Source: Pseudomonas alloputida
GTDB lineage: Bacteria; Pseudomonadota; Gammaproteobacteria; Pseudomonadales; Pseudomonadaceae
Reading direction: 5' to 3'
Length of the DNA stretch: 64,000 nucleotides
Assembly: GCF_021283545.2 (NCBI RefSeq)
Contig: NZ_CP128540.1
Span: 1,895,501-1,959,500, forward strand
Part shown: piece by piece, positions 1 through 10,000 of the stretch
Layout of the letters: the number at the start of each line of letters is the position of its first letter
How positions within the stretch are numbered: position 1 is the first letter of the stretch
Program-made: the position numbers and the translations under genes
The notes under the pieces: model-generated
Seen by the model: the letters and a program-made list of their open reading frames with translations, nothing else
Database searches by the model: none
Told to the model about the DNA's origin: nothing

Positions 1-1
1 T

Positions 2-92
2 CTTCGCGGGTAAACCCGCACCTACAAGGACCGCACAACATCGAAGGTCGGCTCAGCACCCTGTAGGAGCGGGTTTACCCGCGAAGAGGCCG
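2..92. repeat. Pair of inverted P. putida-type REP palindromes
   Basis: Two copies of the REP core lie in opposite orientation at about 2-27 and 62-92, just beyond the stop codon of the minus-strand ppnP gene. Each is itself palindromic (GCGGGTTTACCCGC). The placement after a gene end fits a transcript-stabilising or terminating BIME-like pair. The same core recurs at 23224, 23305, 23392, 27062, 28581, 40152 and 40177 in this window. Confidence 0.85.
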
Positions 93-106
93 GAACAGGC
101 CGGCGC

Positions 107-391
107 TTAGTCGCGGTATTCGCACAGGTAAGCGGTATCCACCTTCACCTGCAGCTGGAACTTGCTGTCAGCCGGCACGTTGAACTTGTCACCGGCGTTG
201 AAGGTTTCCCAGTTGTCGCTACCTGGCAGTTTCACGGTCAGCGCGCCCGATACCACATGCATGATCTCGCGCTTGGCAGTGCCGAATTCGTATTCGCCCG
301 GAGCCATGACGCCGACAGTGGCCGGGCCTTCTTCGCCCGAGAATGCGATCGACTTGACGGTGCCGTTGAAGTACTCGTTGACCTGGAACAT
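107..391 (-). CDS. ppnP: Pyrimidine/purine nucleoside phosphorylase PpnP (DUF1255, cupin fold)
   Basis: The 94-residue protein starts [15 protein letters not shown] and consists of one small cupin barrel, with the family motif region [18 protein letters not shown] at about residues 46-63. PpnP family members phosphorolyse a broad range of nucleosides to base plus ribose-1-phosphate in the cytoplasm. The reading frame is open well upstream on the minus strand, but the homologous protein begins at the ATG at 391, so the longer versions are rejected. It lies downstream of the exonuclease gene on the same strand with a 74-nt gap and is followed by a REP pair. Length and sequence match the family closely. 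Confidence 0.93.
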   Translation of the reverse strand: MFQVNEYFNGTVKSIAFSGEEGPATVGVMAPGEYEFGTAKREIMHVVSGALTVKLPGSDNWETFNAGDKFNVPADSKFQLQVKVDTAYLCEYRD

Positions 392-465
392 GGGCGACTC
401 CTGAAAAGAGGTGCTGAAAAAGGGCTGGCCAGTATGCCCAAGCCCACAGGCGTCGTCATCTGCTT

Positions 466-1017
466 TCAGGGGCCGTTGGCGGGCAGGGTCAACGGTAATA
501 GTCGCGCCGTGTTGCGCGCATCTTCCAGGGCCCTGTGCTGTTGCCCGCAAAAGTGCATGCCGGCCAGTTGCAGGGCGCCGTTCAGGCCGGTGGGGCGCTG
601 CAGGTGGCGGGCCTTGGCAAAGCGTTGCTTGAGGTTGATGTGCGGCAATGTGCGCAGCAGGCTGTCGAGGCTGTACTGCTGCCACTCCTGGTGCAGTTGC
701 TGGCGGTCGTAGTCGCCCCAGCTGACCCAGGCCTGAAGCTGCCCGCGGTGGTGCCCCAGCCAGCGCTCGAAGCTTGCCCACACCTCGCGAAACGGCGCGG
801 CGCTGTCCACGTCGGCCTGGCTGATGTGGGTCAGCTCACGGCAGAACGGGGTCAGCTGCGGCCGCCGCCGTGGCTTTACAAAACGCTGGAAATGGTCGAC
901 CTCGCGGCCTTCGCGGGTAACCAGGCTTGCGCCGATTTCAATGACTTCCATCTCTGTAACCGGCCACCCACCATCGTCGGTGGTGGCTTCCAGGTCGATC
1001 ACCAACCAATGGCCCAT
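466..1017 (-). CDS. DEDDh 3'-5' exonuclease (Eri1/exonuclease RNase T-like)
   Basis: The protein has 183 residues. The first DEDD motif is VIDLEAT (D8, E10), and the C-terminal HRALEDARN at about residues 161-169 supplies the His and Asp of the DEDDh type. [11 protein letters not shown] at about 61-71 resembles the ExoII region. Family members trim 3' ends of RNA or DNA using two metal ions; the substrate here is unknown. The start at 1017 has a GGAG ribosome site 7 nt upstream. The gene diverges from the solute-binding protein gene across a 162-nt gap that should hold both promoters. ppnP follows on the same strand. Confidence 0.85.
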   Translation of the reverse strand: MGHWLVIDLEATTDDGGWPVTEMEVIEIGASLVTREGREVDHFQRFVKPRRRPQLTPFCRELTHISQADVDSAAPFREVWASFERWLGHHRGQLQAWVSWGDYDRQQLHQEWQQYSLDSLLRTLPHINLKQRFAKARHLQRPTGLNGALQLAGMHFCGQQHRALEDARNTARLLPLTLPANGP

Positions 1018-1179
1018 ACCAGGCTCCCCTGCAGATCCTGCTAGAGCGTAGCCAATGTCCGGGCATACGGCATCCTATGGCATTTTGCCGCCTGCTTTGG
1101 CACAAAGAGCAGGCGTCAGTAGTTGTGTCGCCCCTGGAAAACGCCTAGCTTAAGCGCATACAGGCATAAACCGTGATGA

Positions 1180-1989
1180 GTGTCCGTCTTGACTCCAGCG
1201 CCCGGCCTCAAGGCCTTGTCCACCCTGATGCTGCTGGCCGTGTTCTGGTTGGCGGCACCGGTATGGGCTGGCGAGGCGGTTGAAGTGAAGATTGGCGCAG
1301 CCCATTTCCCGCCTTACACAGTGCGCCCCGAGCAAGGTGCCGATACCGGTTTGCTGCCGCAGTTGGTCGATGCACTCAACCGGGCGCAGCAGCACTATCA
1401 CTTCGTTCTGGTGCCTACGTCTATCCAGCGGCGCTTCGGTGATTTCCAGCAGGGCCGCACCGACATGGCGATTTTCGAGAACCCACAATGGGGCTGGGAG
1501 CAGATTGCCCATCAGGCCGTGGACATGGGCCTGGAAGATGCCGAAGTGTTCGTCGCCCGCAAGGCAAACGGCAATGATCCGCATTATTTCGATGACCTGC
1601 GCGGCAAACGCCTGGCCTTGTTCAACGGCTACCACTACGCGTTTGCCAGCTTCAACGCTGACCCGGACTACCTGCGCAAGACATACAACGCAACCCTGAC
1701 CTACTCCCACGACAGCAACCTGCTGATGGTGCAGGCCGGCCGCGCCGATATTGCCCTGGTCACGCGTTCCTACCTCAGCGATTTCCTGGCACGCAACCCG
1801 GCGAGCAGGGCGCAGCTGGTGCCTTCACAACGCATTGACCAGGTCTATCACCACTACGCCTTGCTGCGCCCGGGGGCGCCTATCGGCGAGCAGTCGTTCG
1901 CTGCCCTGCTGCGTGGCTTGCGTGACAGCGGTGAACTGGCGCGCATCTTCGAGCCGTACCGAATCAAAGTGGCTGCACCGCAAGACTAA
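1180..1989 (+). CDS. Periplasmic solute-binding protein (SBP_bac_3-like, orphan)
   Basis: The 269-residue protein has a signal peptide (hydrophobic stretch at about residues 13-27 ending in a VWAGEA-type cleavage site). The rest reads as a bacterial extracellular solute-binding protein family 3 domain, with EVKIGAAHFPPYTV at the start of the mature protein and the typical two-lobe pattern (RRFGDFQQGRTDMAIFENP, then a lobe starting near GKRLALFNGYHYAF). The start taken is GTG at 1180; an in-frame ATG at 1228 would still leave a hydrophobic N-terminus. No ABC permease lies nearby, so it may serve another transporter or act as a sensor-type binding protein. Its stop codon overlaps the iron-starvation box of the next gene. 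Confidence 0.75.
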   Translation: MSVLTPAPGLKALSTLMLLAVFWLAAPVWAGEAVEVKIGAAHFPPYTVRPEQGADTGLLPQLVDALNRAQQHYHFVLVPTSIQRRFGDFQQGRTDMAIFENPQWGWEQIAHQAVDMGLEDAEVFVARKANGNDPHYFDDLRGKRLALFNGYHYAFASFNADPDYLRKTYNATLTYSHDSNLLMVQAGRADIALVTRSYLSDFLARNPASRAQLVPSQRIDQVYHHYALLRPGAPIGEQSFAALLRGLRDSGELARIFEPYRIKVAAPQD

Positions 1990-2010
1990 ATTCCCGCGTT
2001 GCGGCAACGT
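1987..2010 (+). promoter_or_regulatory. PfrI/PvdS iron-starvation box upstream of the acyltransferase gene
   Basis: The sequence reads TAAAT, then 16 nt, then CGT, an exact match to the PvdS-type promoter pattern. It begins inside the stop codon of the preceding gene and lies 43 nt before the ATG at 2053. This puts the acyltransferase gene under the siderophore sigma factor encoded at 3218-3748. Confidence 0.8.
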
Positions 2011-2052
2011 TCCCTGCAGTGTGCCTTTTCTTCATTTTCGTGAGTCAAGCCC

Positions 2053-3066
2053 ATGCCGTTCGATGCCGCTTCGCAGCCACAGTCACCGCCACGCTGGCGC
2101 AGCCTCAGTGCCGAGGAGGGCGACAGCTGGCTAAGCCTGGCCCTTGAAGGCCGCCCCCTGATCCAGTTGCGACTGGAGGCTGGCGCTTCTCTGCACGTTC
2201 ACCTTGAGCGCTTTTGCCCCGAGCGCCCCTACCAAGCCTTGTGGGCCGCCTGCTATTGGTTGCTGTCGCGCGATACGGCCTGCCAGCGCCTGACCTGGCA
2301 CCTGCCCGAAGTGTTGCCGCAGGCGTTGGCCAGTGGCCTGCTGCTGGCCGGTGAACAGCCTGGCCAGTACCTGTGCGAGCGCGCACTGTTCTGGCAACTG
2401 CCGCAGCCGTGGCTGGGCGAGTCGGTTGCCGGGGTATATCCGCAGCAGATGCAGATCAGCAACGGCAAGCGCCACCCGCGCCGGGCGCCCAAGCCGCGGG
2501 GCGAAGTGTACCGGCGCTTCGATGCGCGCTTGGGCAGTTGGGTATCGCTGCGTACCCTGGAGATCGAGCATGACCTGGAGCGTTTCAACCGCTGGCAGAA
2601 CAACCCTCGCGTGGAGGCGTTCTGGCAGGAGGGTGGCACGCTGGCGCAGCACCGCGAATACTTGGCCAAGCTCGAAGCCGACCCGCATACGTTGACGTTG
2701 ATCGGTTGTTTCGATGACGAGCCGTTTGCCTACTTCGAGGCGTACTGGGCCAAGGAGGACCGCATTGCCCCCTTCTACCCGGCCGATGACTACGACCGTG
2801 GTATCCATATGCTGGTGGGAGAGGAGAGCCACCGAGGGCCGCACAAGGTGGCCAGCTGGCTATCGGCGTTGGTGCACTACCTTTTCCTGGATGACCCGCG
2901 CACCCAGCGGGTGGTGGCCGAGCCGCGCGCCGACAATGGCAAGATGATTGGCTACATGCACGACCAATGTTTCCATTGCGACAAGGAGTTCGACTTTCCA
3001 CACAAGCGGGCGGCGTTGATGATTCTGGGGCGGGAGCGGTTTTTCGATCGTTGCAAGCTGACGTAG
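2053..3066 (+). CDS. Siderophore N-acyltransferase of the AlcB/IucB GNAT family (PvdY-like)
   Basis: The protein has 337 residues. The C-terminal half (about residues 155-335) is an AlcB/IucB-type GNAT domain with the conserved run FDDEPFAYFEAYWAKEDRI, then FYPADDYDRGIHMLVG and RVVAEPRADNGKMI. Family members transfer an acyl group, often acetyl from acetyl-CoA, to a side-chain hydroxylamine such as N5-hydroxyornithine. The N-terminal 150 residues are less conserved. An exact PfrI box lies just upstream, and pfrI and pvdL lie just downstream, so a role in pyoverdine maturation is likely. The residues encoded by the NRPSs visible here do not themselves require an acylated hydroxyornithine, so its substrate is open. 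Confidence 0.8.
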   Translation: MPFDAASQPQSPPRWRSLSAEEGDSWLSLALEGRPLIQLRLEAGASLHVHLERFCPERPYQALWAACYWLLSRDTACQRLTWHLPEVLPQALASGLLLAGEQPGQYLCERALFWQLPQPWLGESVAGVYPQQMQISNGKRHPRRAPKPRGEVYRRFDARLGSWVSLRTLEIEHDLERFNRWQNNPRVEAFWQEGGTLAQHREYLAKLEADPHTLTLIGCFDDEPFAYFEAYWAKEDRIAPFYPADDYDRGIHMLVGEESHRGPHKVASWLSALVHYLFLDDPRTQRVVAEPRADNGKMIGYMHDQCFHCDKEFDFPHKRAALMILGRERFFDRCKLT

Positions 3067-3067
3067 G

Positions 3068-3160
3068 GGCTAGTGTGGTGTTTCACAAATAACGACCATA
3101 ACTTGCGGCGTTTTTTGCGCTGCGAGTTATTGGCCGTATTTGCAAAACACCATACTAGCG
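3068..3160. repeat. Long imperfect inverted repeat between convergent genes
   Basis: Arms of about 39 nt at 3068-3106 and 3122-3160 are inverted copies of each other with a few mismatches and a 15-nt loop. They follow directly after the acyltransferase stop codon. The element could fold into a long stem in either transcript and is longer than an ordinary terminator stem. It abuts a second hairpin. Confidence 0.75.
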
Positions 3161-3211
3161 CTGCAAGCAAAAGCGAGAGCGATCCAGGTTCGCTCTGGCG
3201 TTTGCTTGCAG
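3161..3211. terminator. Strong hairpin between the acyltransferase gene and pfrI
   Basis: CTGCAAGCAAAAGCGAGAGC at 3161 pairs with the run ending GTTTGCTTGCAG at 3211, giving a stem of about 22 bp with one or two mismatches. It lies 6 nt past the pfrI stop on the minus strand, so it probably acts as a bidirectional terminator for the convergent pair. No clear T-tract is seen. Confidence 0.6.
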
Positions 3212-3217
3212 TCATCT

Positions 3218-3748
3218 TCAGGCCTGGCGACTGGCCGTCTTGCGGCAATGCACCAGCGCATCGCGGATCATGAAGTTGACCAAGGTCGGCGATACGCCCA
3301 GTTCCTTGGCAATGTCCTTCTGCGGCACGCCATTAAGGCGGTACATCTCGAAAGCATAGCGGGTGCGCGGCGGCAGTTCGTTCAAGGCCTCCGCGATGTC
3401 ATTCAGCGCGGCGCGGTTTATGTGGGTGGCTTCGGGCGAGGCGTTCTGCACCACCACGTTCATGCCTTCCTCTTCACTACCGGAGTACTTCAGCTCCATC
3501 GCCTGCTTGCGATAGTGGTCGATCGCCAGGTTGCGCACGATCTGGAACAGGTAGCTCAGCTGGGCCTTGAACGATGAGGTGATCTGCGGGGCGGTGCTGA
3601 GCCGGAAAAAGGCATCCTGTACCACGTCCTCAGCGCGTGAACGGCAGCCTGTGATACGGGCGGCGATCTTGACCAGGATGCTGCGGTTGTCGACGAAGGC
3701 CTGCAGTAATGGTGAATCGCACTTACTTGTGGATAGTTGTTCCGCCAT
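3218..3748 (-). CDS. pfrI: ECF sigma factor for iron starvation (PfrI/PvdS)
   Basis: The 176-residue protein starts MAEQLSTSKCDSPLLQAFVDN and follows PvdS/PfrI closely along its whole length. Sigma-2 carries RAEDVVQDAFFRL and sigma-4 carries LPPRTRYAFEMYRLNGVPQKD. PvdS-type sigma factors direct RNA polymerase to TAAAT-N16-CGT promoters of pyoverdine genes. The ATG at 3748 has an AAGGTGA ribosome site. The frame is open for a further 56 codons upstream, but that stretch contains the Fur-like box and does not resemble the family. The gene is divergent from pvdL. A Fur-like site upstream points to repression by Fe-Fur. The matching anti-sigma factor (PupB/FpvR-like) is not in the window. Confidence 0.95.
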   Translation of the reverse strand: MAEQLSTSKCDSPLLQAFVDNRSILVKIAARITGCRSRAEDVVQDAFFRLSTAPQITSSFKAQLSYLFQIVRNLAIDHYRKQAMELKYSGSEEEGMNVVVQNASPEATHINRAALNDIAEALNELPPRTRYAFEMYRLNGVPQKDIAKELGVSPTLVNFMIRDALVHCRKTASRQA

Positions 3749-3826
3749 GGAAATCACCTTGTCACAGAGGGGAGAGGAGGCGCCCAAGGTTGGGAAGCTT
3801 CCTACGACGTGCGACAAACTATGCAA

Positions 3827-3845
3827 GATGATAATAATTGTCAAA
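3827..3845 (-). promoter_or_regulatory. Probable Fur box in the pfrI promoter
   Basis: The 19 nt GATGATAATAATTGTCAAA match the classical Fur consensus at 12 of 19 positions. They lie 79 nt upstream of the pfrI ATG in an otherwise unusually AT-rich stretch of the 305-nt pfrI-pvdL divergent region. Iron repression of pvdS-type genes by Fur is known for the family. Confidence 0.7.
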
Positions 3846-3939
3846 TGCGAAATGTAATTAGTATCTGTGGGTTTCAGTTCTAAAGCGCGGCTGGCTTTGG
3901 GGGTATGCCTTATCAACCCTTAAAGCCTGACCTGCCTGC

Positions 3940-3963
3940 TAATTTCTTCCCCTGCCCATCCGT
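3940..3963 (+). promoter_or_regulatory. PfrI/PvdS box upstream of pvdL
   Basis: TAATT, 16 nt, then CGT: one mismatch from the TAAAT-N16-CGT pattern found exactly at three other places in this window. It lies 90 nt before the pvdL ATG at 4054. The spacing and position support a PfrI-dependent pvdL promoter. Confidence 0.7.
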
Positions 3964-4053
3964 TCCCCTGTGTACATCCCCGGTCGCCTACGTTGCCCGC
4001 CCACGTTAGCGGAGCAGCTGTCAGACCTAACCAGACACTGGCAGGAACACCCA

Positions 4054-7000
4054 ATGACGGACGCCTTCGAACTCCCGCTCTCGCTGGTCCAGGCCCTGGC
4101 GCAACGCGCCGCGCAGACCCCGGAAAGGATTGCCCTGCGCTTTCTCGCCGACACACCCGGTGAGCAGGCCGTGCTCAGCTACCGGGACCTCGACCAGCGT
4201 GCACGCACCATCGCCGCCGCCTTGCAGGGGCGCGCCAGCTTCGGTGACCGTGCCGTGCTGTTGTTCCCCAGCGGGCCAGATTACGTGGCGGCGTTCTTCG
4301 GCTGCCTGTATGCGGGCGTGATCGCGGTGCCGGCCTACCCGCCGGAGTCCGCGCGCCAGCAGCACCAGGAGCGTTTGCTGTCGATCATCGATGACGCCGA
4401 GCCGCGACTGCTGCTGACCGTGGCGGCGCTGCGCGACAGCCTGCAGGGCCTGGAAGCCCTGGCGGCGGACAACGCCCCCCAACTGCTGGCAGTGGATGGC
4501 TTGGACCCGGCCCTGGCTGCGAACTGGCGTGAACCCGTGCTCAAGGGCGATGACATCGCCTTCCTGCAGTACACCTCCGGTTCCACCGCGCTGCCCAAGG
4601 GCGTGCAGGTCAGCCATGGCAACCTGGTGGCCAACGAGCAACTGATCCGCCAAGGCTTTGGCATCGACCTCAACCCCGACGATGTGATCGTCAGCTGGCT
4701 ACCGCTGTACCATGACATGGGCCTGATCGGCGGCCTGCTGCAGCCGATCTTCAGTGGCGTGCCTTGCGTGCTGATGTCGCCGAGGTACTTCCTGGCCCGG
4801 CCGTTGCGCTGGTTGCAGGCCATCAGCGAATACGGTGGCACCATCAGCGGTGGCCCCGACTTCGCTTATCGCCTGTGCAGCGAGCGGGTCAGCGAGGCTT
4901 CGCTGGCCGGGCTCGACCTGAGCCGCTGGCGCGTGGCCTATTCCGGCTCCGAGCCTATCCGCCAGGACAGCCTGGCCACCTTTGCCGACAAGTTCCAGGC
5001 CTGTGGCTTCGACCCGCAGAGCTTCTTCGCCAGTTATGGCCTGGCCGAAGCCACCCTGTTCGTTAGCGGCAGCCGTCGTGGCCAGGGTATCGCCGCGCTT
5101 GAGCTGGATGCCAAAGCCTTCGCCGCCAACCGCGCCGAACCCGGCACTGGCAGCGTGCTGATGAGTTGCGGCTTCCCGCAGCCGGGGCACGCGGTACGCA
5201 TCGTCGAGCCGCAACAGTTGCAAGTGCTGGGCGACAACCAGGTGGGGGAAATCTGGGCAGGCGGCCCGAGCATCGCCCGGGGCTACTGGCGCAACCCAGA
5301 AGCCAGCGCTCGAACCTTCGTCGAAATGGACGGCCAGACCTGGCTGCGTACCGGCGACCTGGGTTTCATTCGTGAGGGCGAGGTGTTCGTTACCGGGCGC
5401 CTGAAAGACATGCTGATCGTGCGCGGACAGAACCTGTACCCGCAGGACTTGGAAAAAGCCCTCGAGCGTGAAGTCCAGGTGCTGCGCAAAGGCCGTGTGG
5501 CGGTGTTCGCCGTCGAGCACCAGGGCGAGGAGGGCATCGGTGTCGCGGTGGAGATCAGCCGCAACGTGCAAAAGGCACTCAAGCCCCAGGACCTGATCAA
5601 GACCCTGCGCCAGGTCGTCGCCGACGCCTGCCGACAGGCCCCGGCCGTGGTCCTGCTGCTGAACCCCGGCGCGCTGCCAAAGACCTCCAGCGGCAAGTTG
5701 CAGCGCTCTGCCTGCCGGCTGCGCATGGACGATGGCAGCCTGGACTGCTATGCCCGTTTCCCTGAGGTGAGCGCAGCCGGTATCCGTGCAACCGCTGGCG
5801 ACGAGCTGCAAGCACGCATCGCCGCTGTGTGGCGCGACATCCTCAAGGTAGAGGCGGTGGCCGCGGACGACCACTTCCTGCTGCTGGGCGGTAACTCCAT
5901 CGCCGCCACCCAGGCCACAGCGCGCCTGGCCGATGAGTTGGGTATCGACCTGAGCCTGCGTACCCTGTTCGAGGCGCCGGTACTGGCCGACTACAGCAAG
6001 GCTGTGGCACAGATCATCGCCGATGGCGCTGCAGCCACCACGGCCATCACCACGCTGGAGCGCGCCCAGGCGTTGCCCCAGTCGCTGGCGCAAAACCGCT
6101 TGTGGCTGCTGTGGCAGCTGGAACCGCAATCAGCGGCCTACAACATTCCTGCCGGCTTGCACCTGCGTGGCGAGCTGGATGTCAACGCTCTGCACGTGGC
6201 CTTCCAGGCACTGGTGGCGCGCCATGAATCGCTGCGTACCGTGTTCAGCGAAGAGAATGGCCAGGCGCTGCAGCGTATCCTGCCGCAGCAGCCGCTCAGC
6301 CTGCACCGCCTGGACCTTGAAGGGCACTCGCCCGAGCAGGTTGCCGCGCAGCGTGAAACCGAGGCCCGCCAGCCGTTCGACCTCACCCAGGGGCCGCTGT
6401 TGCGGGTAACCCTGGTGCGCCTGGGGGACGAAGAGCATCAGCTGTGGGTGACCCTGCACCACATCGTTGCCGACGGCTGGTCGCTGAACATCCTGCTCGA
6501 AGAATTCGCCAAGCTGTATGCCGCTCGCTGCCAAGGCCTGGAGGCCAACCTGGCGCCGCTGCCGCTGGGTTACGCCGACTACGGCAGCTGGCAGCGGCAA
6601 TGGCTGGCTGACGGTGAAGCCGAGCGCCAGTTGCAGTACTGGAAGGCACACCTTGGTGGTGAGCTGCCGGCGCTCGACCTGTGCACTGACCACCCGCGCG
6701 CCAGCCAGCGCGAACACAGCGCCGCGCGCTTCAGCCTCAAGGTGCCAGTCAGGCTTGGCGAAGCGCTCAAGGGCCTTGCCCACCAGCAGCAGGCCAGCCT
6801 GTTCATGGTCCTGCTGGCCGGTTGGCAGGCGCTGCTGCAGCGCTACAGTGGCCAGGCCGATATCCGCGTCGGCGTGCCCAACGCCAACCGCCCGCGCCTG
6901 GAAACCCAAGGCATGGTCGGTTTCTTCATCAATACGCAGGTGCTGCGCGCGCGATTCGATGGCCGTCACTCGTTTACCCAGTTGCTGACCCAGGTACGTC

Positions 7001-10000
7001 AGGCCACCTTGCAAGCCCAGGCTAATCAGGACTTGCCCTTCGAACAGCTTGTCGAAGCCCTGCCCGATGCGCGCGAACAGGGCCTGTTCCAGGTCATGTT
7101 CAACCACCAGCAACGCGACCTGTCAGCCCTGCGGCGCCTGCCAGGGCTGTTGGCCGAAGAGCTGGCGTGGCACAGCCGCGAAGCCAAGTTCGACTTGCAG
7201 TTGCACAGTGAGGAGGACCATCTGGGCCGCCTGAGCCTGGCCTTCGACTATGCCGCGGAGCTGTTCGAAGCCAGCACCGTCGAACGTCTGGCCCATCACC
7301 TGCTGGCGCTGCTGGAACAGGTGTGTGCCGCGCCGCAGCAGGCGCTGGGCGACGTGCAATTGCTGGATGAGCCCGGCCGTGCGCAGCTGCTGGGTTGGGG
7401 CCAGGCACCGGCCGCCGCAGCGCAGCACCTGTTGGTCGAACAACTCAATGAGCAGGTACGCCTGACGCCGCAGCGCACCGCCCTGGTTTGGGACGGGGGC
7501 AGCCTGGATTACGCCGGGCTGCACCAGCAAGCCAACCGCCTGGCCCACTACCTGCGTGACAAAGGCGTCGGCCCCGATACCTGTGTGGCCATTGCCATCG
7601 AGCGCTCACCGCAATTGCTGGTCGGCCTGCTAGCCATTCTCAAGGCCGGCGGTGCCTACGTGCCGCTGGATGTCGATTACCCTGCCGAACGCCTGGCCTA
7701 CATGCTGGCCGACTGCGACGCCCGTTTGCTACTGAGCCACAGCAGCCTGCTGGGCAAGCTGCCGCAGGTCGACGGTGTCAGCGCCATTGCCCTCGACCAG
7801 TTGCACCTGGACAGCTGGCCCAGCCATGCCCCCGGCCTGCACCTGCACGGCGATAACCTGGCCTACGTTATCTATACCTCCGGCTCCACCGGGCAGCCCA
7901 AGGGCGTAGGCAATACCCATGCGGCGTTGGCCGAGCGCCTGCAGTGGATGCAGACGACCTATGCGCTGAATGACAGCGACGTGCTGATGCAGAAAGCGCC
8001 GATCAGTTTCGACGTCTCGGTGTGGGAATGCTTCTGGCCGCTGGTCACCGGCTGCAAGCTGGTGCTCGCCGGCCCTGGTGAACATCGCGACCCGCAGCGT
8101 ATCGCTGCCCTGGTGCAGGCTTATGGGGTGACTACGCTGCACTTTGTACCGCCGCTGTTGCAGGTGTTCGTCCAGGAGCCGCAGGCAAGTGCCTGCAGTA
8201 GCTTGCGCTGGGTGTTCTCGGGTGGCGAAGCGTTGTCCGCCACGCTGCGTGACCGCGTGCTGCAGGTGCTGCCGCAGGTGCAACTGCACAACCGGTATGG
8301 CCCGACTGAAACCGCCATCAACGTCACCCACTGGCACTGTCAGGTGGTGGACGGCGAGCGCTCGCCCATCGGCCGCCCGCTGGGCAATGTGCTGTGTCGC
8401 GTGCTGGACGATGAGCTGGAACTGAGCGCCCCCGGTGTGCCGGGCGAACTGTACCTCGGTGGCGCGGGCCTGGCCCGTGGTTACTTGGGCCGCCCCGGCC
8501 TCACTGCCGAGCGCTTCGTACCCCAGGCCGACGGCAATGGTCAGCGTCTGTACCGCAGTGGCGATCGCGCCCGCTGGCAGGTTCAGCTGGAGGCCCTGGA
8601 ATACCTTGGCCGCCTCGACCAGCAGGTCAAGGTGCGCGGTTTCCGCGTCGAGCCCGAGGAAGTGCAGGCCTGCCTGCTGGCACAGGCGGGTGTGGAACAG
8701 GCGCTGGTGCTGATACACAAGGACGCCATTGGCGCGCAACTGGTCGGCTATTACAGTGGCAGCGCCCAGCCTGCCGAGGTGCTGGCCGTACTGGCTGAGC
8801 AATTGCCAGCCTACATGGTGCCGGCGCAACTCATCCCTTTGGCACAGATGCCATTGGGCCCCAGCGGCAAGGTCGACCGCAAGGCACTGCCTGCCCCAGT
8901 GTGGCAGCAGCGTGAGCATGTCGAGCCACGAACCGAGCTGCAACAACAGGTCGCGGCCATCTGGCGCGACGTGTTGAATCTGCCGCGCATTGGCCTGCAG
9001 GACGACTTCTTCGCCCTCGGTGGTCACTCGTTGCTGGCTACCCAGATCGTTTCGCGCACCCGCCAGGCCTGCGATGTCGAGCTGCCGCTCAAGGCCCTGT
9101 TCGAAGCCAGCGAGCTGGGCGCCTTCTGTGCCGAGATCGCCCGCCTGCGCGCGGCCGGCGAGCGCAACCTGCAAGGTGCAATCACCCGTGTCGACCGCCG
9201 TCAGGCAGTGCCGCTGTCGTACTCGCAGCAGCGAATGTGGTTCCTCTGGCAGATGGAGCCGGACAGCCCGGCGTACAACGTCGGCGGCATGGCACGCCTG
9301 CGCGGCACCCTGCACGTGGACGCCTTCGAGCGTGCGCTGCAGGCGCTGATCGTGCGCCACGAAACCTTGCGCACCACGTTCCCCAGCATCGACGGCGTGC
9401 CGTACCAGTGCGTGGCCGAAGACAGCGGCCTGCATCTGGACTGGCAAGACTTCAGCGCTTTGTCAGACGATGCCTGCCAGCAACGTTTGCAACAACTGGC
9501 CGACGACCAGGCGCACCAGCCCTTCGACCTGGAGCGGGGGCCGCTGCTGCGCGCCTGCCTGGTCAAGGCCAACGAGCGCGAGCACTTCTTCGTGCTGACG
9601 CTGCATCACATCGTCACCGAAGGCTGGGCCATGGACATCTTCGCCCGCGAACTGGGCGAGCTGTACGAAGCCTTTGTCGATGACCGCGAGTCGCCACTGG
9701 CGCCGCTGCCGGTGCAGTACCTGGACTACAGCGTGTGGCAACGGCAATGGCTGGAAAGCGGCGAGGGCGCTCGACAACTGGCCTACTGGAAGCACCGCCT
9801 GGGCGACGAGCACCCGGTGCTGGCGTTGCCTGCCGACCGCCCGCGTCCGGCAGTCCAGAGCCACCGTGGCGAGCTGTACCGCTTCGAACTCGATCCGGCA
9901 CTGGTGGCCCGTGTGCATGCTTTCAATAGCCAGCGCGGCCTGACCCTGTTCATGACCATGACCGCCACCCTGGCCGCCTTGCTGCACCGTTACAGTGGCC

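Noticed and set aside
3749..3916. 56-codon N-terminal extension of PfrI
   Set aside because: It overlaps the Fur-like box, is not seen in the PvdS/PfrI family, and the ATG at 3748 has a good ribosome site.
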